58,350 nt of DNA, taken from contig QHYK01000058.1 of assembly GCA_003224085.1 (NCBI GenBank), positions 1-58,350 of the forward strand, in the 5' to 3' direction. Source of the stretch: Acidobacteriota bacterium. GTDB lineage: Bacteria; Acidobacteriota; Terriglobia; Acidiferrales; UBA7541. Under the pieces are notes generated by a model. The model worked only from the letters and a program-made list of their open reading frames with translations. It was not told the DNA's origin and did no database searches. A program made the translations under genes and the position numbers. Below are positions 9,680 through 16,717 of this stretch, piece after piece (the stretch's first letter is position 1; every line of letters begins with the position of its first letter).

Positions 9680-9894
9680 ATGTCGGTGACCAGCCCCCTG
9701 CTCCCTGCGCCCCGGAGCTCAATCCCGACGAAGGGGTTGGGTCCCTGGCCAAACGAGAACTCGCCAACAGCTGCCCGCTGGACGTTGACGGCTTGATGGA
9801 AGATGTCATCGGTTCGATCAACAGGGTGCGAACCTCTCCAGAGAAATTGCGTGGCCGCATTCTGCAATCCGATCTACTAAAATTTTTGTCCTAA
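9680..9894 (+). pseudogene. C-terminal remnant of an IS630-family transposase
   Basis: The plus frame ending at the TAA 9892-9894 reads APELNPDEGVGSLAKRELAN, then LMEDVIGSINRVRTSPEKLR and ILQSDLLKFLS. This is the C-terminal end of IS630/DDE-superfamily transposases, which normally read PPYAPELNPxEGVWSxLKR, with the catalytic Glu in NPxEG. The N-terminal two thirds, including the other two catalytic Asp residues, are absent. The Tyr of YAPELNP is Cys and the Trp of GVWS is Gly. No intact inverted repeat was recognised around it. It is a dead fragment left between the sigma operon and the hydrolase gene. The 5' boundary is approximate. Confidence 0.7.
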
Positions 9895-10134
9895 TCCATT
9901 TGCATTATTTATGCAGAAAGCAATAGGGCAGCCGGACGGCATGGCCTGGGCCGTGAGGAAATAGAACACCACCTGCCAGACATTCACGTTTGCAAGGTGG
10001 TGGCAAGGCCATCGTCGGAGTAAGTCCTGGTTCCGATCTGAGATTCCGCGACGCCCTAGGGTTGAGATAGACTCCCCGACCGAGGTGGTGTCATGCCGAT
10101 CGCCGGTCCGTTCGTCGGGCAGTGTGCTTATCGA
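9895..10134. other. Intergenic tail after the IS630 remnant
   Basis: About 240 bases between the transposase remnant and the hydrolase gene. It contains no convincing reading frame. The last 60 bases (about 10075-10134) must hold the hydrolase leader. I saw no clear sigma-70 promoter and no remaining IS end. Confidence 0.4.
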
Positions 10135-11247
10135 ATGCGAATGCACGTCCTGTTTGTTTTCCTTGCGACTTTTGCCTGCGTGTCGTCCCTCTCTGCGCAG
10201 CAAAACAGCCTTGCGAGGGAAAAGCGCGCGGCCATCGAAAAAGCGGTTTCGAGTTTCATGTCTCGGGACAGCATCCCGGGTCTTTCTGCCGCCGTCGTCC
10301 TCGATGGCGAACCTCGCTGGGCCCAGGGTTTTGGCATGGCCGATCTGGAGAACTACTCGCCGGCAACTTCTTCCACGCTCTTCCGTCTGGGTTCTGTTTC
10401 CAAACCGATTTCCGCAACCGCGGTCTTGCAGCTTTGGGAGCGCGGCAAACTAGACCTTCACGCACCGGTGCAAAGATACTGTCCGGAATTTCCCGAGAAA
10501 GAATGGCCCATCACCACGCGGCAGTTGCTCGGCCACCTCGGCGGCATCCGCCATTACCGCCCCGACGGGAAAGGCGACGTTCCCGAGGACAGCGCGCGAC
10601 ATTTTTCCAGCATGCGCGAGTCGCTCGAGCTGTTTGCCAACGATCCGTTGGTCGCCAAGCCGGGCACGAAATTCAATTACTCGACTTACGGCTACACGGT
10701 CGTTGGCTGCGTTTTGGAAGCCGCCGCCTCGGAAAAATTCATCGACTTCGTGCGGAAGAACGTTTTTCAACCGGCAGGGATGGACGAGACGCGGGACGAC
10801 GATTTTTTCACCGTGATCCCGCACCGTGCCCGTTGGTACCACAAGGACAAATCCGGCATCGTCCAAAACGCCGGAGTTCTCGACTCCAGCTATAAAATTC
10901 CCGGCGGCGGGATTCTCTCTTCCGCCGACGACATGGCCAATTTCGAAGCCGCTCTGCTCGCCGACAAGCTTATCAAGCGCAGCACCCGGGATCTCATGTG
11001 GACTTCCTCAAAAACGGCGGATGGAAAAGAAACCGGCTACGGCCTCGGCTGGGGAATCATGGACAAGTTTGGCCTGCACATTCTGGCGCACACCGGCGGG
11101 CAGCAGGGAACCAGCACTGCCTTTGCTGTCGTGCCCGACCGCAACGCCGGCGTTGTGGTGCTGTGCAATCTGGACAGCGCAAACGTGGAACAGCTTGCCA
11201 TGCAAATCCTGCGCATCTCGCTCGACCTTCCAAGCGGTATCCCGTGA
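10135..11247 (+). CDS. Secreted serine hydrolase of the beta-lactamase / PBP (S12) family
   Basis: A protein of about 370 residues with an N-terminal signal peptide (MRMHVLFVFLATFACVSSLS, cleavage near AQ). The active-site SxxK is SVSK at residues 87-90. The second motif is Y182-S-T-Y-G-Y, where the Asn of the usual YxN is Thr, and the third element is HTGG near residue 325. These fit the broad class C beta-lactamase / D-Ala-D-Ala carboxypeptidase / esterase family. The YST variant is common among esterase-like members, so it should not be called a resistance enzyme. I prefer ATG 10135 over the frame's first ATG (10093), which would add 14 residues before the signal peptide. It is monocistronic; the SDR gene converges from the other side. 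Confidence 0.88.
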   Translation: MRMHVLFVFLATFACVSSLSAQQNSLAREKRAAIEKAVSSFMSRDSIPGLSAAVVLDGEPRWAQGFGMADLENYSPATSSTLFRLGSVSKPISATAVLQLWERGKLDLHAPVQRYCPEFPEKEWPITTRQLLGHLGGIRHYRPDGKGDVPEDSARHFSSMRESLELFANDPLVAKPGTKFNYSTYGYTVVGCVLEAAASEKFIDFVRKNVFQPAGMDETRDDDFFTVIPHRARWYHKDKSGIVQNAGVLDSSYKIPGGGILSSADDMANFEAALLADKLIKRSTRDLMWTSSKTADGKETGYGLGWGIMDKFGLHILAHTGGQQGTSTAFAVVPDRNAGVVVLCNLDSANVEQLAMQILRISLDLPSGIP

Positions 11248-11281
11248 GACCGGAGACGGCCCGGCATCGCCCAGCTTGGAG

Positions 11282-12304
11282 TTACGGCCAATTCGCGTAC
11301 AGCGCATCCATCGGGCCGCCGAACCAGTGTTCATAGAACGCATCGCCGCACGGTTTCATGCAATCGCCGTACTTTTTCGTGAAGTGCCTGCCCCAGTGGG
11401 GACGCCGGCCGTCCGCATCAGAGAAACCGTATTCATCGGAGAGATCCCACGAACTGAACACCCGCCCGGTCTTTTTCATCACCTTTGCGTCCGCCGCGAG
11501 CGCCGCGATCGCGCGCCCCGCAAACAGCGGTGTCTCCGAACTGCCGTAATCGGGGTTTTTCTTGGTGGCGTCTTCCCAATTCGCTTCGGTGACGCCGAAA
11601 TATTCCAGCATCGCCTCCGAACGCAGAAATCCAGGCGTAAGCGCCACGCTCGAGACGTTTTTCCGCCGCAGCTCGCGCGCCGTCGCGAACGCTAGGCGAA
11701 TTACTGTCGTTTTCACAAGGTCGTAGAACAGGTGTCCGCGGTAGGTGTACGAATCGCCGTCGCCGATTCCCACGAGCAACCCTGAAAACGCGGTTTTTTT
11801 TGCCGTCTCGATCAGGAGGGGCGCCGCGTAGTGGTTTGTGAGGATGTGAGAGTGGATTACGTTGCGAAAATTCGCCAAGCCGTCTTCCAGGTTAAGCTGC
11901 CAAAAGGTCTTTCCGAAATCCGCCGGCTTTAGTTCGGAAACGTCGTTGACGACAATATGCAGGCTGCCTTGTTCGGTGCGGATCCGCTCGACCAATTCTT
12001 CAACTTTCTTGGCGTCCGTGTGATCGACGACCGCAGCGATTCCCGTGCCCCCTCGCGCCGTGACCATCTCCGCTGTCTCTTCGATGGTCTCAGGCCGCCG
12101 AGCGTGATCAAACGGCGAGATTTTCTTGGCGGCCTCTCTCGGCAAACGGTTTGCGCGGGTGCTTCGCCCCGAACAGTATACCGTCGCGCCCGCTTCGCCC
12201 AGCGCCAGTGCCGCGCCCCGTCCCACGCCGCGCGTGGCGCCTGCCACGAGCGCCACGCGTCCTTTCAGATCCGGAGGCTGGTATAAAGCGTTAGTGGAAG
12301 TCAT
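11282..12304 (-). CDS. Short-chain dehydrogenase/reductase (SDR family)
   Basis: A protein of about 340 residues with the Rossmann nucleotide motif GATRGVGRG near residues 21-29 and a candidate Y-x3-K catalytic pair in YDLVK. It should reduce or oxidise a carbonyl or alcohol with NAD(P)H; the substrate is unknown. It is longer than a typical SDR (about 250) because of a C-terminal extension rich in aromatic residues. The start at 12304 follows GGAGG by six bases. The first ATG of the frame at 12334 would overlap the cupin gene. It lies 26 bases after the cupin stop in the same direction, so the two genes are probably co-transcribed from the promoter at 12710-12737. Confidence 0.85.
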   Translation of the reverse strand: MTSTNALYQPPDLKGRVALVAGATRGVGRGAALALGEAGATVYCSGRSTRANRLPREAAKKISPFDHARRPETIEETAEMVTARGGTGIAAVVDHTDAKKVEELVERIRTEQGSLHIVVNDVSELKPADFGKTFWQLNLEDGLANFRNVIHSHILTNHYAAPLLIETAKKTAFSGLLVGIGDGDSYTYRGHLFYDLVKTTVIRLAFATARELRRKNVSSVALTPGFLRSEAMLEYFGVTEANWEDATKKNPDYGSSETPLFAGRAIAALAADAKVMKKTGRVFSSWDLSDEYGFSDADGRRPHWGRHFTKKYGDCMKPCGDAFYEHWFGGPMDALYANWP

Positions 12305-12330
12305 GATTGCCCTCCGGGACGCGGCGCTGG

Positions 12331-12681
12331 TCACGGGGAGTCGTCTTCGGGCTGTGGTTCCGCATCGGAACGATCCAGAAAGAAGGTTACGATCTCCTCG
12401 AAGGGTTGGGTGCCAACATTCACGGCGCGGTGGACGCGATCGCTCGGCTCCACCCAGCCCACTTCCCCGGGAGTGACTTTCCAGGTCAAAGTGTCTCCGC
12501 CATCGCGGAACTCAATGCTGATCAGGTCCCCGCTCAACACCACGGTCACCCGATGATAGGGATCACGGTGCCACCGCGTCGCCTCTCCCGGGTCCAGCCG
12601 TTGCCGCCGAACCAGGCAATTCCCGCGATGATGCAATACTTCCTGGGTTCCCAGCGCTCGTTTCGCTGCTTGTTCCCTCAT
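12331..12681 (-). CDS. Small cupin-fold protein
   Basis: A protein of about 116 residues with a single cupin barrel. Metal-ligand-like residues are present in EATRWHRDPYHRV (H...H spacing), followed by the second cupin motif PGEVGWVEPSDRVHRAVNVG. Such proteins bind metal and act as small isomerases, dioxygenases or effector-binding proteins; the activity is not decidable. I placed the start at 12681 although GGAGG directly abuts the ATG, because the longer frame to 12756 would begin upstream of the probable promoter. It is divergent from a TetR regulator, with two palindromes between them, and is followed by the SDR gene. Confidence 0.75.
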   Translation of the reverse strand: MREQAAKRALGTQEVLHHRGNCLVRRQRLDPGEATRWHRDPYHRVTVVLSGDLISIEFRDGGDTLTWKVTPGEVGWVEPSDRVHRAVNVGTQPFEEIVTFFLDRSDAEPQPEDDSP

Positions 12682-12709
12682 CCTCCACCCCGGCGAGCCG
12701 ACGGGCTTA

Positions 12710-12737
12710 ATTGTAAACGTCCATTCAGTAATGTCAA
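12710..12737 (-). promoter_or_regulatory. Sigma-70-type promoter of the cupin-SDR genes
   Basis: On the minus strand TTGACA (12737-12732) and TACAAT (12715-12710) are separated by 16 bases, a near-consensus promoter. The predicted start of transcription near 12703 lies upstream of the chosen cupin start (12681). Confidence 0.75.
12714..12727. promoter_or_regulatory. Palindromic TetR operator candidate 1
   Basis: TAAACGTCCATTCA, an imperfect copy of the palindrome at 12746. It overlaps the -10 element of the cupin promoter, so a bound repressor would block RNA polymerase. The two sites start 32 bases apart, close to three helical turns. Confidence 0.6.
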
Positions 12738-12745
12738 GTGGAAAA

Positions 12746-12759
12746 TAAACGGCCATTTA
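12746..12759. promoter_or_regulatory. Palindromic TetR operator candidate 2
   Basis: TAAACGGCCATTTA is a near-perfect palindrome (12 of 14 bases self-complementary). It sits just upstream of the cupin -35 element and about 70 bases ahead of the divergent TetR gene at 12831, so it could serve both genes. Confidence 0.6.
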
Positions 12760-12830
12760 GTTATTCTGAATCCCGCGCTTGGCGGCGAAGCTGTCCCGGG
12801 CTGGCAAGCGTTTGAGAAATTCTCAGGAAA

Positions 12831-13439
12831 ATGTCGCCTCGTCCTCGCGAAACGTCGGATGAAGAAATCCTGGCTGCCACCGGCCGCGCCATGCAAAACT
12901 ACAGCCCCACGCAGCTCACCCTGGCGCACGTCGCCAAAGAAGCCGGCGTGGTCCCGGCCACGCTCATCCAGCGCTTTGGCACCAAGCGAAACTTGCTGCT
13001 GGCCGCTTGCCGCACGGCTCCCGCCGGCGTCCGGCGACAGTTCGACGCCGCACGGGCAAAATACAAGTCCCCGCTGAAGACGCTGCTCGAACTTTATGTC
13101 GCCTGCAGCAGTTTTGCTTCGACGCCGGAGTCCATGGCCAATGGGCTGGCCTACCTCCAGAATGACCTGACCGATCCCGAGTTTCACGCCATTACTCTCG
13201 CCCAATTCACAGCGCTGCGCGCGGAAACGCGGAAACTGCTTGACCAAGCCGTCGCCGGGCGCGAATTGGTCAAGTGTGACACCGCCGAACTTGCCCGGCT
13301 GATCCAGCAAGTCCGTGGCGGCTCGATGCTGGATTGGGCCGTCTTCCGCGAAGGCTCGCTCGCTTCTTGGCTCCGCCGCGACCTCGAAGCTTTGCTTCGG
13401 CCCTACCGGCGATCCGGCAAGACGTTGCGGCACAAATGA
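12831..13439 (+). CDS. TetR/AcrR family transcriptional regulator
   Basis: A 202-residue regulator with the N-terminal helix-turn-helix of TetR proteins (LTLAHVAKEAGVVPATLIQR, about residues 29-48), then a variable ligand-binding helical domain. The start ATG at 12831 has a weak AGGAA just before it. It is divergent from the cupin-SDR pair, and two copies of a TAAACGKCCATTYA palindrome lie between them. It most likely represses that pair and perhaps itself. The ligand is unknown; a substrate of the SDR or cupin protein is a reasonable guess. Confidence 0.88.
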   Translation: MSPRPRETSDEEILAATGRAMQNYSPTQLTLAHVAKEAGVVPATLIQRFGTKRNLLLAACRTAPAGVRRQFDAARAKYKSPLKTLLELYVACSSFASTPESMANGLAYLQNDLTDPEFHAITLAQFTALRAETRKLLDQAVAGRELVKCDTAELARLIQQVRGGSMLDWAVFREGSLASWLRRDLEALLRPYRRSGKTLRHK

Positions 13440-13554
13440 AATGCAGGCAGCGAAAAGCGCTCTTTGCGGCTTGCCAATAGGAGCGAAGCTATCGATTCCC
13501 CACCAGTCGCCAATCCTCGATCACGGATCACTTCTCGGATAACCCTCCTGCCAA

Positions 13555-13581
13555 GACCAGAAAGACCAGAAAGACCAGAAA
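13555..13581. repeat. Tandem 9-base repeat, 3 copies
   Basis: GACCAGAAA occurs three times head to tail without mismatch. It has no evident function, sits just upstream of the promoter-like element at 13589, and may vary in copy number between strains. Confidence 0.85.
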
Positions 13582-13588
13582 GAAACCA

Positions 13589-13618
13589 TTGGTAATTCAC
13601 CCTAATCCGTGTTACGAT
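13589..13618 (+). promoter_or_regulatory. Promoter candidate upstream of the cold-shock gene
   Basis: TTGGTA (13589-13594) and TACGAT (13613-13618) with an 18-base spacer. Transcription from about 13625 would run into the hairpin at 13667-13698 within about 75 nucleotides. Confidence 0.45.
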
Positions 13619-13666
13619 AAACTTGCGTTTGTTGCTCTTGTTTGTATCGCCTTTAGGTAAGGAAGC

Positions 13667-13698
13667 GGTCGCAAGGTCACACTTGCGGCCTTTTTTTT
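13667..13698 (+). terminator. Intrinsic terminator or attenuator in the cold-shock leader
   Basis: GGTCGCAAG (13667-13675) pairs with CTTGCGGCC (13682-13690) around a six-base loop, followed by eight T. It lies 135 bases before the cold-shock start codon. It therefore either ends a small RNA or attenuates the leader. Confidence 0.75.
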
Positions 13699-13833
13699 GC
13701 GCGGTTGACCGCTTTGCAGCCAGCCGGGCGAAGCTTGAAGACGGCCGCGGCTCTGTTGAGGGGCTCGGAACCTGGGCATCAGATAGCTTAAAGTAGTGCT
13801 CAGTCGAAAGGCTGACGGAAACGAGTAAATGCA

Positions 13834-14040
13834 GTGAGTAAAGAACAGGGTACAGTGAAGTGGTTCAATGCCAGCAAGGGCTTTGGGTTCATCCAGCGCC
13901 AGAGCGGGGAGGACGTTTTCGTCCATTTCTCCGCCATTCTGGCTGATGGCTACAAGACTCTCAACGACGGCCAGGCGGTTGAATTCGAAGTGACCAAGGG
14001 TCCGAAAGGACTGCAGGCCACCAACGTACAGCCCCTCTAA
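13834..14040 (+). CDS. Cold-shock domain protein (CspA family)
   Basis: A 68-residue OB-fold nucleic-acid chaperone covering the whole cold-shock domain. RNP1 is KGFGFIQ and RNP2 is DVFVHFSAI. It binds single-stranded RNA and DNA and melts secondary structure. The start is GTG at 13834; an ATG just upstream runs into a stop in its own frame. It is monocistronic, with a strong terminator 20 bases after the stop and a leader of more than 130 bases that contains a terminator-like hairpin. Long structured leaders are common in this family. Confidence 0.95.
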   Translation: MSKEQGTVKWFNASKGFGFIQRQSGEDVFVHFSAILADGYKTLNDGQAVEFEVTKGPKGLQATNVQPL

Positions 14041-14055
14041 TTCAGCTTCAAATAA

Positions 14056-14090
14056 AAAAGGGCGGCGCGCCTCGGTGCGCCGCCCTTTTT
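14056..14090. terminator. Bidirectional terminator between the cold-shock gene and asd
   Basis: GGGCGGCGC (14060-14068) pairs with GCGCCGCCC (14077-14085). A run of A precedes it and five T follow, so it can stop transcription of both convergent genes. Confidence 0.85.
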
Positions 14091-14128
14091 GCGTCGGTGA
14101 GGAGGATTCGGACGAAATCTTGTCGCCG

Positions 14129-15268
14129 TTACCTAACGGCTGGTTCCGCGACTTCCGCCGCTCTTTTTGCCGGGCGGTGCTTCAGGAATCCGCGCGCTGC
14201 CAGCAATTCCGCATTCAAGAGCGCCGCGCCCGCTGCCCCGCGTACCAGGTTGTGCGACAGCAGCGTGAGCTTTACGTCATGCAGCGGGCATTCCCGGATC
14301 CGCCCGACCACCGCCGCCATACCTTCTCCGGCTTCCACGTCGCGCCTCGGCTGCGGACGGTTTTCTTCGTCCACCACGACCACGGGATGCCGCAATGCCG
14401 TTGGCAACGAAGCAAGCTCTTCGTCCACTTCAAACGTTCGCAGAGCTTCGCGGACCTCATCGAGGGAAGCAATTTTTTTCAGCCCCAAGGACACGCATTC
14501 CAGGTGCCCATCGAGCACCGGAACCCGATTGCAGTGCGCGCTGATGCCCAATCCCGCTTCGACAAATCGCCTCCCGTCCCACTTGCCCAGCAGCTTTTGT
14601 GGTTCCGCCTCCATCTTTTCCTCTTCGCCGCTGATGAACGGCACCACGTTCGCTTGAATATCCATCGAAGCTACGCCCGGATAGCCTGCGCCGGAAATAG
14701 CCTGCAACGTCACCACAAAAATTTTCTCCAGCCCGAACGCGTCCACGAGCGGCTTCAGCACCAGAACCAATCCCGCCGTCGAGCAATTTGGGTTAGTCAC
14801 GATGAATCCGGTGTCGTAACCGCGGTTCTTCTGTTGCATCGGAATCGCCTCCAAGTGGGAGGCATTTACCTCTGGAATCAACAGCGGCACGTCCGCATCC
14901 ATCCGATGGTTGCTCGAATTGCTGACCACCGGATAACCCGCCCGTGCAAAATCCTCTTCCACCGGCCCGGCTACGGAAGAATCCAGCGCCGAAAAAACAA
15001 AGTCGCATTCGAGCGCCGGCTCCACGCCTTTCACCACCAGTTCTCGCCCCACCCTGGGAATCGGCGTCTCCAGGTGCCAGCGAACCGCTTCGGCAAAGGT
15101 TCTCCCCGAGGACCGTTCCGACGCCGCAACTTCGGTCAACTCGAACCACGGGTGTTCGGCAAGCAGGTTCACCAGTCGCTGCCCGACGATGCCGGTTGCG
15201 CCCAGCACTCCGGCCCGCCATTTCTTCTCCACCTTCTTCACCCGCTTCTTTTGCTCGCCTGGCTCCAT
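14129..15268 (-). CDS. asd: Aspartate-semialdehyde dehydrogenase
   Basis: A protein of about 379 residues that reduces aspartyl phosphate to aspartate semialdehyde with NADPH, the second step toward lysine, diaminopimelate, threonine and methionine. The NADP motif GATGIVGQRLV lies near the N-terminus, the active-site Cys is in NPNCSTAGLVL, and GAGYPGVASMDIQANVVPF and the late CNRVPVLDGH match the archaeal/fungal-type branch of the family. The start at 15268 is preceded by GGGAGG nine bases upstream. The open frame continues to 15397 inside lysC but without support. It follows lysC by 32 bases in the same direction, so it is in the operon controlled by the leader at 16405-16582. Confidence 0.95.
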   Translation of the reverse strand: MEPGEQKKRVKKVEKKWRAGVLGATGIVGQRLVNLLAEHPWFELTEVAASERSSGRTFAEAVRWHLETPIPRVGRELVVKGVEPALECDFVFSALDSSVAGPVEEDFARAGYPVVSNSSNHRMDADVPLLIPEVNASHLEAIPMQQKNRGYDTGFIVTNPNCSTAGLVLVLKPLVDAFGLEKIFVVTLQAISGAGYPGVASMDIQANVVPFISGEEEKMEAEPQKLLGKWDGRRFVEAGLGISAHCNRVPVLDGHLECVSLGLKKIASLDEVREALRTFEVDEELASLPTALRHPVVVVDEENRPQPRRDVEAGEGMAAVVGRIRECPLHDVKLTLLSHNLVRGAAGAALLNAELLAARGFLKHRPAKRAAEVAEPAVR

Positions 15269-15300
15269 TTCCTCATTCCTCCCATCTTGAATTTGCGAGC

Positions 15301-16344
15301 TCACACGGCACCTCCGGAGGGAAGCGCGCTGGAGCATTCGCTTGCAGGCCCAATCCGCGTGCCGCGCGCTTGCGGGTTGAACGTATTGCGTACCCACACC
15401 ACCATTTCACTTTCCGCGGCTAGCGGGAGCACTTTGGGGTGCAGCACTTTCGCACCGCCGGCAGCGAGCGCATGCGCTTCCTCGTAACTCAATTCATGGA
15501 GCAGCCGCGCTTCGGCCGACTCTTGCGGATTCGCCGTATAAATGCCGTCCACGTCGGTCCAGATCACCAGCTCATCGGCATCCACCACCTGCGCAACGAT
15601 CGCGCCTGAAAAATCTGAACTATTGCGGCCCAGCGTGGTAATCCGCCCATCCGGAGTAGCGCCGATGAAGCCGGTCACTACCGGCACGGTCCCCTCTTTC
15701 AGCAGCGGCAGAAGAATTTTGCGCCCGCGCAACTTGCTTTGTTCCAGGTGCGGCTGGGCATCGCGAAACGTATCGCAGGTCAGGACAAATTCCGACGAAG
15801 TCACCGGCACGGACGCAACCTCCAGCTTTTCCAGGGCCGCCGCGAAGAGCCGGGCACTGAACCGTTCGCCAAAAGAAGCCAGCCGGTCGGAAAACTCGGC
15901 CCTGTTCGTGCTCTGCCTCCAGCCCGCCACTTCATGCAGCAGGTCGTGTTCGAGCAATTGCAATTCATGACGCACGCGGCGGTCGCTCTCTTCGTCGAGC
16001 CGCAGGTTCTCGAGCACTTCCAGATGCATCTCCAGGACCACTTCCGCTTCCCGCCGCGCGTAAGGCACCTTGCCCGCTGCCAGCGCCTTCTCAATGGTCA
16101 GCAGATGGTCGGTTACGCCTTTCATGGCGGAAACCACCACGACCACTTTCGATTTCTGAGCCGCTTCCCGCACCAGCCGCGCTGCGTGGAGCATGCGCTC
16201 CGCCCCCAGCAGGGAGCTGCCGCCAAACTTGAAAGCCACTACCTTGCTGCATCTCTTACCGTCCCCGCCGCTCCAAAGCGCCGCGCCTGGCTGTGCGGCG
16301 GGGCGCCGTTCGGCTGCTTCTTCTGGCACGTTTTCCTGGTTCAT
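15301..16344 (-). CDS. lysC: Aspartate kinase catalytic domain without ACT domains
   Basis: A 347-residue protein that phosphorylates aspartate, the first committed step of the aspartate family. The nucleotide motif KFGGSS is near residue 38. Later come the substrate-binding TLGRNSSDFSGA and DVDGIYTANP, and the last catalytic-domain block KVLHPKVLPLAAE to VRNTFNP. Normal aspartate kinases continue with two ACT domains (about 120 more residues) that bind lysine or threonine; here the protein stops about 15 residues after the kinase domain. Feedback inhibition through ACT domains should therefore be absent. The 30-residue N-terminal extension rich in Ala, Glu and Pro precedes the fold. The first gene of the lysC-asd operon, it sits 60 bases after an attenuator terminator. 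Confidence 0.92.
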   Translation of the reverse strand: MNQENVPEEAAERRPAAQPGAALWSGGDGKRCSKVVAFKFGGSSLLGAERMLHAARLVREAAQKSKVVVVVSAMKGVTDHLLTIEKALAAGKVPYARREAEVVLEMHLEVLENLRLDEESDRRVRHELQLLEHDLLHEVAGWRQSTNRAEFSDRLASFGERFSARLFAAALEKLEVASVPVTSSEFVLTCDTFRDAQPHLEQSKLRGRKILLPLLKEGTVPVVTGFIGATPDGRITTLGRNSSDFSGAIVAQVVDADELVIWTDVDGIYTANPQESAEARLLHELSYEEAHALAAGGAKVLHPKVLPLAAESEMVVWVRNTFNPQARGTRIGPASECSSALPSGGAV

Positions 16345-16404
16345 GGCCTGCGCTCCCGGTTTCCATTCTCGAGTCCGGCGGCTGGAGCGTCTCTCGCGGA
16401 GGGC

Positions 16405-16451
16405 TCAAAAAACAAAAAACCCACCGCCAGGTTTGCTTCCGGCGGTGGGTT
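16405..16451 (-). terminator. Attenuator terminator upstream of lysC
   Basis: On the minus strand AACCCACCGCC (16451-16441) pairs perfectly with GGCGGTGGGTT (16428-16418) around a 12-base loop, followed by a run of T broken by one G. It stands between a Thr/Lys-rich leader peptide and the lysC start and would stop transcription before lysC. Its 5' arm is also complementary to 16484-16498 in the leader. Confidence 0.85.
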
Positions 16452-16498
16452 GGAAACTCTTTTCTATCTTGCTAGCTGTTTTTCCCATCGCCGGAAGC
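16435..16498 (-). promoter_or_regulatory. Antiterminator pairing of the lysC leader
   Basis: The leader-peptide segment GCTTCCGGCGATGGG (16498-16484) is complementary at 14 of 15 positions to CCCACCGCCGGAAGC (16449-16435), which contains the 5' arm of the terminator. The two helices exclude each other. The upstream partner begins at the codon right after the last Thr codon, so a ribosome paused in the Thr codons would leave it free, and a ribosome at the stop codon would cover its 3' half. Confidence 0.75.
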
Positions 16499-16582
16499 GG
16501 TAATAGTCTTCTTCATAGTCGTAGTCGAGGTAGTCGACTTGGACGATTTGGAAGTAATTCGCTTCTTGGCGATGGACATCAT
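16472..16582 (-). CDS. Aspartate-family leader peptide (36 residues)
   Basis: A small open frame ATG 16582 to TAG 16472-16474. Of 36 residues, eight are Thr (10, 17, 18, 20-22, 26, 28), seven Lys (6, 7, 12, 15, 24, 25, 34), three Ile and three Met, all aspartate-family amino acids. The core reads SKSTTSTTTMKKTITASG and resembles the thr operon leader of enterobacteria (alternating Thr/Ile, then a Gly-rich end). It is followed after about 20 bases by an intrinsic terminator and contains the upstream half of an antiterminator helix. Its role would be to sense charged tRNA-Thr and tRNA-Lys by ribosome stalling and to set lysC-asd transcription. The SD is weak (GGGGAAAAAGG lies far upstream), and a second ATG at 16579 is possible. 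No homolog is known to me in this phylum. Confidence 0.75.
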   Translation of the reverse strand: MMSIAKKRITSKSSKSTTSTTTMKKTITASGDGKNS

Positions 16583-16717
16583 CACAAACCAGAGCCTACC
16601 ATGCCTTTTTCCCCAAGGAAAGGTATTTTTCGCCGCCCTTTACTCTTAAGTGCGTTCACCTTATGTTTTGCCCTGTATCGTCGCATTTTGCGCTCACAAT
16701 GAGGAGGGACGCGGGGT

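Larger units (their letters stand above)
13440..13833. other. Intergenic region with 9-base repeats, promoter and terminator before the cold-shock gene
   Basis: About 390 bases without a credible gene. It contains three perfect tandem copies of GACCAGAAA (13555-13581), a promoter-like pair at 13589-13618 and a strong terminator-like hairpin at 13667-13698. It ends in the leader of the cold-shock gene. Frames on the minus strand through the repeat only encode the low-complexity SGL repeat. Confidence 0.6.

Noticed and set aside
14075-15487. A 470-residue plus frame opposite asd
   Set aside because: It is a high-GC shadow: asd on the other strand has complete catalytic motifs.
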